Shown in pieces: positions 24,335-32,306 of a stretch of DNA of 63,533 nt (within the stretch, counting starts at the first letter, position 1; each line of letters begins with the position of its first letter). The notes beneath the pieces are model-generated. The model saw only the letters and a list, made by a program, of their open reading frames with translations. It had not been told where the DNA came from and did no database searches. The position numbers and the translations under genes were made by a program. The stretch lies in the NCBI GenBank assembly GCA_934202525.1, contig CAKPYB010000016.1, positions 1-63,533 of the forward strand, in the 5' to 3' direction. Source of the DNA: an uncultured Prevotella sp. (GTDB lineage: Bacteria; Bacteroidota; Bacteroidia; Bacteroidales; Bacteroidaceae).

Positions 24335-25525
24335 ATGGAAGAAGCATTCTTCAGAACACATACATACCTCGTAGAGCATACGAACGCACCAGTAAGACGC
24401 ACCTTGATGGACGAAATAGACTGGAGCGACCGTATGATTGGCATTAAGGGAACACGCGGTGTAGGCAAGTCTACATTCCTTCTCCAATATGCCAAAGAGC
24501 ACTTTGGCCCTACCGACCGCAAGTGCCTGTATGTGAATATGAACAATTTCTATTTCCAAAGCAGAGGAATCGCAGATTTTGCAGGCGACTTTGTCCGTCA
24601 TGGCGGCAGAACCCTTCTCATCGACCAGGTCTTCAAACAGTCAGATTGGAGCAAGGAGCTGCGCAAGTGCTACGACCTCTACCCAGAGCTGAAAATCGTG
24701 TTCACAGGTTCCAGCGTGATGCGACTGAAGGAAGAGAATCCAGAACTCAATGGAATCGTGAAAAGTTACAACCTGCGAGGTTTCTCTTTCAGAGAGTTTA
24801 TCAATCTGCAGACTGGCAACAGTTTCCAGCCATATACACTCGATGAAATCCTGCGCAACCACGAGCACATCATCAAGCAGATTCTGCCAAAGGTGAGCCC
24901 GATGAAATACTTCCAGGACTACTTGCACCATGGATTCTATCCATTCTTCCTGGAGAACCGCAACTTCACAGAGAATCTACTAAAGACAATGAATATGATG
25001 ACCGAGGTAGACATCCTCCTCATCAAGCAAATCGAACTGAAATATCTCACCAAGATCAAGCGGCTCTTCTATCAGCTCGCTGTAGAAGGTGCCAAGGCTC
25101 CAAACGTGAGCCAGCTCGCTGAAGAAATCAATACCAGCCGAGCTACGGTGATGAACTACATCAAGTATCTTGCTGATGCACGACTCATCAACATGATTTA
25201 CCCTACCGGGCAGGAGTTCCCAAAGAAACCATCCAAGGTGATGATGCACAACTCCAACCTGATGTACGCCATCTATCCTATCCAGATAGACAAACAGGAG
25301 GTGATGGAGACATTCTTCGTCAACTCGCTCTGGAAAGACCACAAGGTGAACCAGACCGGCAAGGACCACTACTTCATAGTAGATGGTGAGAAGAAGTTCA
25401 GAATCTGCGATGCGCAATCTCCTAATAAGGTACGCAACAATCCCGACATCATCTACGCCCGATACAATACCGAGGTAGGTAAGGACAACAGAATACCGTT
25501 GTGGCTTCTGGGGTTCCTATATTAG
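24335..25525 (+). CDS. AAA-family ATPase (DUF4143-type) with Gln in Walker B
   Basis: 396 residues. The Walker A motif is GTRGVGKST (residues 39-47). The Walker B is LLIDQ (D97, Q98), where the family normally has Asp-Glu. Sensor and arginine-finger regions follow (LKIVFTGSS, NLRGFSFREFI). A winged-helix segment (NVSQLAEEINTSRATVMNYIKYLADARLI) and a nuclease-like C-terminal region match the AAA-14/DUF4143 layout. Family members are common, stand-alone and poorly characterised. With Gln at the catalytic position this one may bind but hardly hydrolyse ATP. It is monocistronic. Confidence 0.9.
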   Translation: MEEAFFRTHTYLVEHTNAPVRRTLMDEIDWSDRMIGIKGTRGVGKSTFLLQYAKEHFGPTDRKCLYVNMNNFYFQSRGIADFAGDFVRHGGRTLLIDQVFKQSDWSKELRKCYDLYPELKIVFTGSSVMRLKEENPELNGIVKSYNLRGFSFREFINLQTGNSFQPYTLDEILRNHEHIIKQILPKVSPMKYFQDYLHHGFYPFFLENRNFTENLLKTMNMMTEVDILLIKQIELKYLTKIKRLFYQLAVEGAKAPNVSQLAEEINTSRATVMNYIKYLADARLINMIYPTGQEFPKKPSKVMMHNSNLMYAIYPIQIDKQEVMETFFVNSLWKDHKVNQTGKDHYFIVDGEKKFRICDAQSPNKVRNNPDIIYARYNTEVGKDNRIPLWLLGFLY

Positions 25526-25527
25526 GG

Positions 25528-25633
25528 AATGTTGAATGTGGAGTGTTGAATGTTGAATTGCCTAACGGCATCAGCATGAAGACACATAAGGGCGCAAGCC
25601 TAACTCAACACTCAACATTCAACACTCAACATT
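25528..25633. repeat. Large inverted repeat after the AAA ATPase
   Basis: Left arm 25528-25559 and right arm 25602-25633 are complementary over about 32 positions with roughly five mismatches, most of them G-U compatible. Each arm is itself built from TGTTGAATG-type units. It could act as a terminator-like or mRNA-stabilising structure for the gene before it. Two copies of an ACATTAGAATAAGA unit follow at 25629-25656. Confidence 0.7.
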
Positions 25634-25701
25634 AGAATAAGAACATTAGAATAAGAATGAATTAAATACAAAACATTTTTAATATTTTATCTAAAAGTAA
25701 A

Positions 25702-28700
25702 ATGGCTAAAGAGAAAAAATTTATCACTTGTGATGGTAACACAGCTGCCGCACACGTAAGCTACATGTTTACTGAGGTTGCTGCTATCTACCCTATTACT
25801 CCATCATCACCAATGGCGGAGCATGTAGATGAATGGGCTGCCAAAGGTCGTAAGAACCTTTTCGGTCAGCGAGTTTCTATCCAGGAAATGGAATCAGAGG
25901 CTGGTGCTGCTGGTGCAGTTCACGGTTCTCTCCAGGCTGGTGCCTTGACTTCAACTTACACTGCTTCTCAGGGTTTGTTGTTGATGATTCCTAACATGTA
26001 CAAGATTGCTGGTGAGTTGCTCCCTTGCGTGTTCAACGTATCAGCTCGTACATTGGCTTCTCACTCACTTTGTATCTTCGGTGACCACCAGGACGTAATG
26101 GCTTGCCGCCAGACTGGCTTCGCTATGTTCTGCTCAGGTTCTGTTCAGGAGGTTATGGACCTCTCTGCAGTTCCTCACTTGGCTACATTGGAGACAAAGG
26201 TTCCTTTCATTAACTTCTTCGACGGTTTCCGTACTTCTCACGAGTACCACAAGATCGAGGAGATGGATATGGAAGACATCCGTCCATTGGTTAAGGAAGA
26301 GTTCATCGAGGACTTCCGTAACCGTGCATTGACTCCTGAGCGTCCTGTTACTCGCGGTACCGCTGAGAACCCAGAGACATTCTTCACTCACCGTGAGGCT
26401 TGCAACCCTTACTACGATGCAATCCCTGAGGTAGTAGAGAAGTACTGCCAGGAGATGACTAAGATCACTGGTCGTGAGTATCACCTCTTCAACTACTATG
26501 GTGCTGAGGATGCTGAGAACATCATCATCCTGATGGGTTCTGCTACAGAGCCAGCTCGCGAGGCTATCGACTACTTGAACAAGCAGGGCAAGAAGGTTGG
26601 TATGGTTGCAGTTCACCTGTATCGTCCATTCTCTGTTGACTTCTTGAAGAAGGCTATCCCAGCTACAGTTAAGCGTATCGCTGTTCTCGACCGTACTAAG
26701 GAGCCAGGTGCAGAGGGTGAGCCATTGTACCTCGACGTTAAGTCAGCTCTCTACGATGACGAGCGCAAGCCATTGATCGTTGGCGGTCGCTACGGTCTCG
26801 GTTCTTCTGATACAACTCCAGCTAAGATCGTTGCTGTATTCAAGAACCTCGAGTTGCCACAGCCAAAGAACCACTTCACTGTAGGTATCGTTGATGACGT
26901 TACATTCACTTCTCTCCCAGAAGAGGAGGAGATTCCAATGGGTGGCGACGACTTGTTCGAGGCTAAGTTCTACGGTTTGGGTGCTGACGGTACTGTTGGT
27001 GCTAACAAGAACTCTGTTCAGATCATCGGTAACAATACCAACAAGTATTGCCAGGCATACTTCTCTTACGACTCTAAGAAGTCTGGTGGTTTCACCTGCT
27101 CTCACTTGCGTTTCGGCGACAGCCCTATCCACAGTGCTTACCAGGTAAATACTCCTAACTTCGTAGCTTGCCACGTACAGGCTTATCTCCACATGTACGA
27201 TGTAACACGTGGTTTGCGTAAGAACGGTTTCTTCCTGTTGAACACTATCTTCGACGGCGAGGAGTTGGTTAACTTCATCCCTAACAAGGTAAAGCGTTAC
27301 TTCGCTCAGAACAACATCACTGTTTACTATATCAACGCAACTAAGATTGCTCAGGAGATTGGTCTCGGTAACCGTACCAACACCATCCTCCAGTCTGCAT
27401 TCTTCCGTATCACAGAGGTTATTCCTTTGGATCTCGCTGTAGAGCAGATGAAGGCATTCATCGTTAAGTCTTACTCTAAGAAGGGTCAGGACGTTGTTGA
27501 CAAGAACTTCGGCGCTGTTGACCGTGGTGGTGAGTACAAGCAGTTGACAGTAGATCCAGCTTGGGCTAACCTCGCTGACGATGAGGCTAAGGAGGATAAC
27601 GCTCCAGCATTCGTTAAGGAGCTCGTTCGTCCTATCAACGGCCAGGCAGGTGACCTCTTGAAGGTTTCTGACTTCGTTAAGCACGACACAGTAGACGGTA
27701 CATGGCAGAACGGTACTTCAGCATTCGAGAAGCGTGGTGTTGAGGCATTCGTACCAGTATGGAACGTAGAGAACTGTATCCAGTGTAACAAGTGTTCATT
27801 CGTTTGTCCTCACGCAGCTATCCGTCCATTCGTATTGACAGATGAGGAGCTCGCAGGCATCGAGGGTCTCGAGACTCAGGATGTTAAGGCACCTAAGGCT
27901 TTGGCTGGAATGCACTTCCGCATTGAGACTTCAGTACTCGACTGTCTTGGTTGTGGTAACTGTGCTGACGTCTGCCCAGGTAAGAAGGGTGAGAAGGCGT
28001 TGACAATGGTTCCATTCAACGTAGACGCAGAGGATATGGTCAAGGAAGCAGCTAACTGGGAGTACCTCGTACACAAGGTAGCTTCTAAGCAGGATCTCGT
28101 AGACATCAAGCAGAGCCCTAAGAACTCTCAGTTCGCTCAGCCATTGTTCGAGTTCTCTGGTGCTTGCTCTGGTTGTGGTGAGACTCCATACGTTAAGTTG
28201 ATTTCTCAGCTCTTCGGTGATCGTCAGATGATCGCTAACGCTACTGGTTGTTCTTCTATCTACTCAGCTTCTATCCCATCTACTCCATATACAAAGAACG
28301 CTAAGGGTCAGGGTCCTGCATTCGACAACTCATTGTTCGAGGACTTCTGCGAGTTCGGTCTCGGTATGGTAATGGGTAACAAGAAGATGAAGGAGCGCAT
28401 CGCTCACTTGCTCGAGGAGGCTAAGGCTCAGGAGCATGTTCCTGCTGAGTTCGTAGCTGCTGCTGACAAGTGGATGGCTAACATGAACGATTCTGAGGGT
28501 TCTAAGGAGGCTGCTGCAGAGTTGAAGCCTCTCATCGCTGCCGGCGCTGAGAAGGGTTGCCCTATCTGCAAGGAGCTCAAGACTTTGGATCACTACCTCG
28601 TTAAGCGTTCACAGTGGATCATCGGTGGTGACGGTGCTTCTTATGATATCGGTTACGGTGGTCTCGACCACGTATTGGCTTCTGGTGAGGATGTTAACAT

Positions 28701-29280
28701 CTTGGTACTCGATACTGAGGTTTACTCTAACACTGGTGGTCAGTCTTCTAAGTCAACACCTCTCGGTGCTATCGCACAGTTCGCTGCTCAGGGTAAGCGT
28801 ATCCGTAAGAAGGATCTCGGTTTGATGCAGACTACATACGGTTACATCTACGTAGCTCAGGTAGCTATGGGTGCTGACAATGCTCAGACATTGAAGGCTA
28901 TCCGTGAGGCTGAGGCTTATCCAGGTCCATCACTCATCATCGCTTACGCACCATGTATCAACCACGGTTTGAAGCGTAAGGGCGGTATGGGTCGTTCACA
29001 GCACGAGGAAGAGTTGGCTGTTGAGTGCGGTTACTGGCACTTGTGGCGTTACAACCCACTGTTGGCTGATGAGGGTAAGAACCCATTCACACTCGACTCT
29101 AAGGCTCCTAACTGGGAGAACTTCCGCGACTTCTTGCTCGGTGAGGTTCGTTACCTCTCTGTACAGAAGGCATTCCCTAAGGAGGCTGATGAGCTCTTCT
29201 CTCAGGCAGAGAAGATGGCTAAGCTCCGTTACCAGACTTACGTTCGTAAGAGCCAGGAGGACTGGAGCGAGCAGATCTAA
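25702..29280 (+). CDS. nifJ: Pyruvate:ferredoxin (flavodoxin) oxidoreductase
   Basis: 1192 residues, the full single-chain PFOR. It oxidises pyruvate with CoA to acetyl-CoA and CO2 and reduces ferredoxin, a central step in anaerobic energy metabolism. The N-terminal substrate domain starts ITCDGNTAAAHVSYMFTEVAAIYPITPSSPM. Two 4Fe-4S motifs, CIQCNKCSFVCP (about residue 693) and CLGCGNCADVCPG (about 748), lie in the ferredoxin domain. CSGCGE (about 822) begins the TPP domain, with GDGASYDIGYGGLDHVLASG. Codon choice is extremely restricted (GCT, GTT, TCT, AAG, CGT dominate), unlike its neighbours, which implies very high expression. Confidence 0.98.
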   Translation: MAKEKKFITCDGNTAAAHVSYMFTEVAAIYPITPSSPMAEHVDEWAAKGRKNLFGQRVSIQEMESEAGAAGAVHGSLQAGALTSTYTASQGLLLMIPNMYKIAGELLPCVFNVSARTLASHSLCIFGDHQDVMACRQTGFAMFCSGSVQEVMDLSAVPHLATLETKVPFINFFDGFRTSHEYHKIEEMDMEDIRPLVKEEFIEDFRNRALTPERPVTRGTAENPETFFTHREACNPYYDAIPEVVEKYCQEMTKITGREYHLFNYYGAEDAENIIILMGSATEPAREAIDYLNKQGKKVGMVAVHLYRPFSVDFLKKAIPATVKRIAVLDRTKEPGAEGEPLYLDVKSALYDDERKPLIVGGRYGLGSSDTTPAKIVAVFKNLELPQPKNHFTVGIVDDVTFTSLPEEEEIPMGGDDLFEAKFYGLGADGTVGANKNSVQIIGNNTNKYCQAYFSYDSKKSGGFTCSHLRFGDSPIHSAYQVNTPNFVACHVQAYLHMYDVTRGLRKNGFFLLNTIFDGEELVNFIPNKVKRYFAQNNITVYYINATKIAQEIGLGNRTNTILQSAFFRITEVIPLDLAVEQMKAFIVKSYSKKGQDVVDKNFGAVDRGGEYKQLTVDPAWANLADDEAKEDNAPAFVKELVRPINGQAGDLLKVSDFVKHDTVDGTWQNGTSAFEKRGVEAFVPVWNVENCIQCNKCSFVCPHAAIRPFVLTDEELAGIEGLETQDVKAPKALAGMHFRIETSVLDCLGCGNCADVCPGKKGEKALTMVPFNVDAEDMVKEAANWEYLVHKVASKQDLVDIKQSPKNSQFAQPLFEFSGACSGCGETPYVKLISQLFGDRQMIANATGCSSIYSASIPSTPYTKNAKGQGPAFDNSLFEDFCEFGLGMVMGNKKMKERIAHLLEEAKAQEHVPAEFVAAADKWMANMNDSEGSKEAAAELKPLIAAGAEKGCPICKELKTLDHYLVKRSQWIIGGDGASYDIGYGGLDHVLASGEDVNILVLDTEVYSNTGGQSSKSTPLGAIAQFAAQGKRIRKKDLGLMQTTYGYIYVAQVAMGADNAQTLKAIREAEAYPGPSLIIAYAPCINHGLKRKGGMGRSQHEEELAVECGYWHLWRYNPLLADEGKNPFTLDSKAPNWENFRDFLLGEVRYLSVQKAFPKEADELFSQAEKMAKLRYQTYVRKSQEDWSEQI

Positions 29281-29318
29281 TCTAGCGATATTTCAATAGG
29301 TTAAATATATAATCTCCG

Positions 29319-29356
29319 AAGACCTTGGTTGCGTTCTGCAATCAAGGTCTTTTTTG
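29319..29356 (+). terminator. Terminator after nifJ
   Basis: AAGACCTTGGTTG (29319-29331) pairs with CAATCAAGGTCTT (29339-29351), followed by TTTTT. Confidence 0.88.
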
Positions 29357-29479
29357 TTTAAAAATGCTCCTTATTCATGTAAAAATTGGAAATAAGAGAT
29401 GAAACATAGGGAAAAATCGTGATTTTAAGATTGAGTTCTTTAGGGGCAATGCAGAATACTTTTGTTAAGATAACAGAAC

Positions 29480-29580
29480 ATTCACATGTAGTATAAGACG
29501 GGCTGAAAGCCCAAAAGCTCTTAGCCCAGGGCATCGGCCTGGGTAATTATGAACTTCTGCCCTTTCAGGGCGTATTGGGT
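29480..29580 (+). repeat. Composite palindromic element, copy R5 (internally deleted)
   Basis: Terminus A (CGGGCTGAAAGCCC) and a CCCAGGGCatcGGCCTGGG palindrome are directly followed by terminus B (GCCCTTTCAGGGCGTATTGG). The middle third of the long copies is missing. Confidence 0.8.
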
Positions 29581-30044
29581 AATTTCAACCGTACAGATCG
29601 AACTATTATGGATTTTTAATCCGCTAAAAGAAACGGAGCTAGAAGCGCAATCAGACAGAGCAATGTAAATTATCCTTACCTACCCAAAACAGAAACCAAA
29701 AGAGGCAAAAATCAGTGCTTTTTAGTGATTTTTCAAATGAAAAACGCAAAATAAGAGGGTTAGAAAGGTGTTTTACCCCCTCTACTAAGGGTGAAAAATG
29801 CCCCTCCTCGGACATAAAAACAGCCTCTGAGATGATATATTTTTAACAAAAGCAAAATAAAACAAGGATAAAAATGCAGAATTGAACAGTATAATAGCTA
29901 ACTCAAGTGACTTAATATGTAGATAATTATTATACGCAGAACGTTAGAGTAGAAATATAACAAAATGCACATAATACACTAATAACCAATACATTCAGGA
30001 ATACGCACAACCTATATCAGGTAAAAATCACAAGTTCATCTAGA

Positions 30045-30202
30045 GTGTCATTAAGGGTCAAGGTCATTAAGGGTCATTTTCATTTTCGGGGGAGAAAATT
30101 CCCCTATAGTATATATATAAATAATATTTATATATACTATACCTCAAAATGACACTTTCATTTTTCTAAATGACCCTTAATGACACTGACCCTTAATGAC
30201 AC
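30045..30202. repeat. Giant imperfect palindrome, copy A
   Basis: The left arm is made of TCATTAAGGG units, beginning GTGTCATTAAGGGTCA. The right arm mirrors it with CCCTTAATGA units, ending TGACCCTTAATGACAC (30187-30202). The centre is an AT-only palindrome around TATAGTATATATA (30104 onward). Compared with copy B, the arms carry GGG/CCC instead of GG/CC and GTGTC/GACAC instead of CGGTC/GACCG, so pairing is preserved in each copy. Confidence 0.85.
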
Positions 30203-30330
30203 GCTAGCTTTTTATCCTTACAACTCACCATTAGATTGTTCTGCAGTAAAGTTCAGATAGAAAAATCAATAGAAATCATTATCTATCAGTTCCTTACGCT
30301 ATTTCTCCGAAAGAAAGTTGTGGCAAAAGC

Positions 30331-30361
30331 TTGCATTCTGCCCAAAAATGTTGTATCTTTG
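30331..30361 (+). promoter_or_regulatory. Promoter of the module A leader
   Basis: TTGC (30331-30334) and TATCTTTG (30354-30361) have a 19-bp spacer. The whole region is nearly identical to that at 55784-55814. Confidence 0.78.
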
Positions 30362-30537
30362 CACCGGCAATCGAAAGAATAGCCCTTTGTGCCTTGCTCG
30401 GGTCTTCTCTTAAGACCAACACGGGTCATAAATGATGGCAGGCGCTAGTCATCAATGAAGACCCCGAAAAACGGCAGGAACGAGGCGTTCCGGGGAGTTG
30501 CTTAAAGAAATAAACATTTGAACAAGAAGAAAAAGAT
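30362..30537 (+). promoter_or_regulatory. Structured 5' leader of the ABC-F gene (module A)
   Basis: The 176-nt leader holds a hairpin GGTCTTctcttAAGACC (30401-30417); a second AAGACCCCG (30458-30466) that can compete for GGTCTT or pair with CGGGTC (30422-30427); a TGATG/CATCA inner stem; and a perfect hairpin GGAACGaggCGTTCC (30478-30492). GCAATC near the 5' end can pair with GAGTTGC (30495-30501). An ORF of 8 codons (30432-30458, MMAGASHQ) overlaps the competing stem. It is conserved with module B. Confidence 0.65.
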
Positions 30538-32175
30538 ATGATTACAGTTGATGGATTGACCGTAGAATTTGGCGGCACCACCCTATTCAAAGACATTTCC
30601 TTCCAGATCAACGAGAAGGACCGTATCGCCCTGATGGGAAAGAATGGCGCAGGCAAGAGCACCCTGCTCAAGATTATCGCCGGTGTGAGAAATGCCACCC
30701 GTGGCACCGTTTCCGCTCCCAAGGATTGCGTCATCGCCTATCTGCCTCAGCATCTGATGACCGAAGACGGTAGAACCGTATTCGAGGAAACCTGCCAGGC
30801 GTTTGCCCATCTGCACGAGATGCAGGCTGAGATTGACCGCATCAACAACGAACTCACTACCCGTACCGACTACGACAGCGATGACTACATGCAGCTTATC
30901 GAGAAAGTATCTTCATTATCAGAGAAATTCTACGCCATCGACATGACCCATTTCGAGGAAGATGTAGAGAAAACGCTGCTCGGTCTCGGCTTCGAACGCT
31001 CCGATTTCAACCGCCCTACCAGCGAGTTTTCGGGAGGATGGAGAATGAGAATAGAGTTGGCAAAACTGCTTTTGAAATCGCCTGACGTGCTGCTGCTCGA
31101 TGAGCCAACCAACCATCTCGACATCGAATCTATCGGCTGGCTCGAAGACTTCATCATCAACAGTTCGAAAGCAGTAGTTGTCATCAGCCACGACCGAAAA
31201 TTCGTTGACGACATTACAACAAGAACCATCGAAGTAACCATGGGCCGCATCTACGACTACAAAGCTACTTACAGCCAATATCTGGAACTGCGCAAGGAAC
31301 GCCGCGAACAGCAGATGAAGAAATATGAGGAACAACAGAAGATGATTGCCGAAACCAAGGACTTTATAGAACGCTTCAAAGGCACTTATTCTAAAACCTT
31401 CCAGGTGCAGAGCCGCGTGAAGATGCTCGAGAAACTGGAACTCATCGAAGTGGATGAAGAAGATACTAGCCGCCTCCGCCTTAAGTTCCCGCCGAGCCCG
31501 CGAAGCGGTGCTTATCCGGTTCAGATGAGCGATGTGGCGATGGCGTTTGATGACAAGAAGATTTTCAGCGGCGTGAATCTTACCGTAGAAAGAGGCGACA
31601 AGATTGCCTTCGTGGGAAGAAACGGAGAGGGTAAGTCAACGCTTGTGAAATGTATCATGGGTCAGCTTCAGAACGAAGGGAAATTGGAATTGGGACATAA
31701 TGTGCAGATAGGTTATTTCGCCCAGAATCAGGCTTCTCTGCTCGATGGCGAACTTACCGTATTCCAGACCATTGATGATGTTGCCAAAGGTGAAATCCGC
31801 AACAAGATACGCGATTTGCTCGGAGCATTCATGTTTGGCGGAGAGGATTCTACCAAGAAGGTGAAAGTATTGTCGGGAGGTGAGCGCACCCGCCTTGCCA
31901 TTCTCAAACTGCTGCTGGAGCCGGTGAATCTGCTGATTCTCGATGAGCCGACCAACCACCTCGACCTGAAGACCAAGGATGTGCTGAAGCAGGCTCTGCT
32001 CGATTTCGACGGAACGCTCATCGTGGTTAGTCACGACCGTGATTTCCTCGATGGTCTTGTCAGCAAGGTTTATGAGTTCGGTCATGGTCGCGTCCGAGAA
32101 CATCTCTGCGGTATTTACGAATTTCTGGAATCGAAGAAGATGGAAAATCTTCAGGAACTGGAGAAGAAGCAATAA
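30538..32175 (+). CDS. ABC-F family ATPase (545 aa)
   Basis: Two ABC domains without membrane segments. NBD1 has GKNGAGKST, signature EFSGGWRMRIELAKLL and LLLDEPTNHLDIES. A linker of about 80 residues (LELRKERREQQMKKYEEQQKMI...) enters the ribosomal E site in this family. NBD2 has GRNGEGKST, VLSGGERTRLAI and LILDEPTNHLD. The layout and length are closest to the YbiT/EttA-like group. ABC-F proteins act on stalled ribosomes or protect them from antibiotics. It sits alone behind the structured leader of module A. A second ABC-F gene lies 2.2 kb away. Confidence 0.93.
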   Translation: MITVDGLTVEFGGTTLFKDISFQINEKDRIALMGKNGAGKSTLLKIIAGVRNATRGTVSAPKDCVIAYLPQHLMTEDGRTVFEETCQAFAHLHEMQAEIDRINNELTTRTDYDSDDYMQLIEKVSSLSEKFYAIDMTHFEEDVEKTLLGLGFERSDFNRPTSEFSGGWRMRIELAKLLLKSPDVLLLDEPTNHLDIESIGWLEDFIINSSKAVVVISHDRKFVDDITTRTIEVTMGRIYDYKATYSQYLELRKERREQQMKKYEEQQKMIAETKDFIERFKGTYSKTFQVQSRVKMLEKLELIEVDEEDTSRLRLKFPPSPRSGAYPVQMSDVAMAFDDKKIFSGVNLTVERGDKIAFVGRNGEGKSTLVKCIMGQLQNEGKLELGHNVQIGYFAQNQASLLDGELTVFQTIDDVAKGEIRNKIRDLLGAFMFGGEDSTKKVKVLSGGERTRLAILKLLLEPVNLLILDEPTNHLDLKTKDVLKQALLDFDGTLIVVSHDRDFLDGLVSKVYEFGHGRVREHLCGIYEFLESKKMENLQELEKKQ

Positions 32176-32200
32176 CCCGCATTTTATAAAAAGCATAAAA

Positions 32201-32248
32201 AAAAGTCCTGATGTTTCAAACATACGAAACATCAGGACTTTATTTTTT
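32201..32248. terminator. Bidirectional terminator
   Basis: AAGTCCTGATGTTTC (32203-32217) pairs with GAAACATCAGGACTT (32226-32240), with A- and T-runs on either side, between the ABC-F gene and the convergent M13 peptidase. Confidence 0.9.
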
Positions 32249-32306
32249 ATCTATTCAGGAAAAACATTCCCGAAAAATCCTATTCGGAAAAAATTCCTTC
32301 TGGGAA

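Larger units (their letters stand above)
29665..30537 (+). other. Non-coding module A upstream of the ABC-F gene
   Basis: About 870 bp with no credible gene. It is homologous along its length to module B (55085-55987). In order it shows a hairpin built on TTTTACCC and GGGTG (29771-29796), the giant palindrome (30045-30202), a small GATAGA/TCTATC-type hairpin region (30259-30287), a promoter, and a structured leader ending at the ABC-F start. Similarity to module B is strongest from the promoter onward. The stretch 29581-29665 shows nothing recognisable. Confidence 0.85.

Noticed and set aside
26743..27684. A 313-codon open frame opposite nifJ, and others in the same gene
   Set aside because: They arise from the narrow codon use of nifJ. 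Their composition is Leu/Val/Ser/Thr-rich without any motif.
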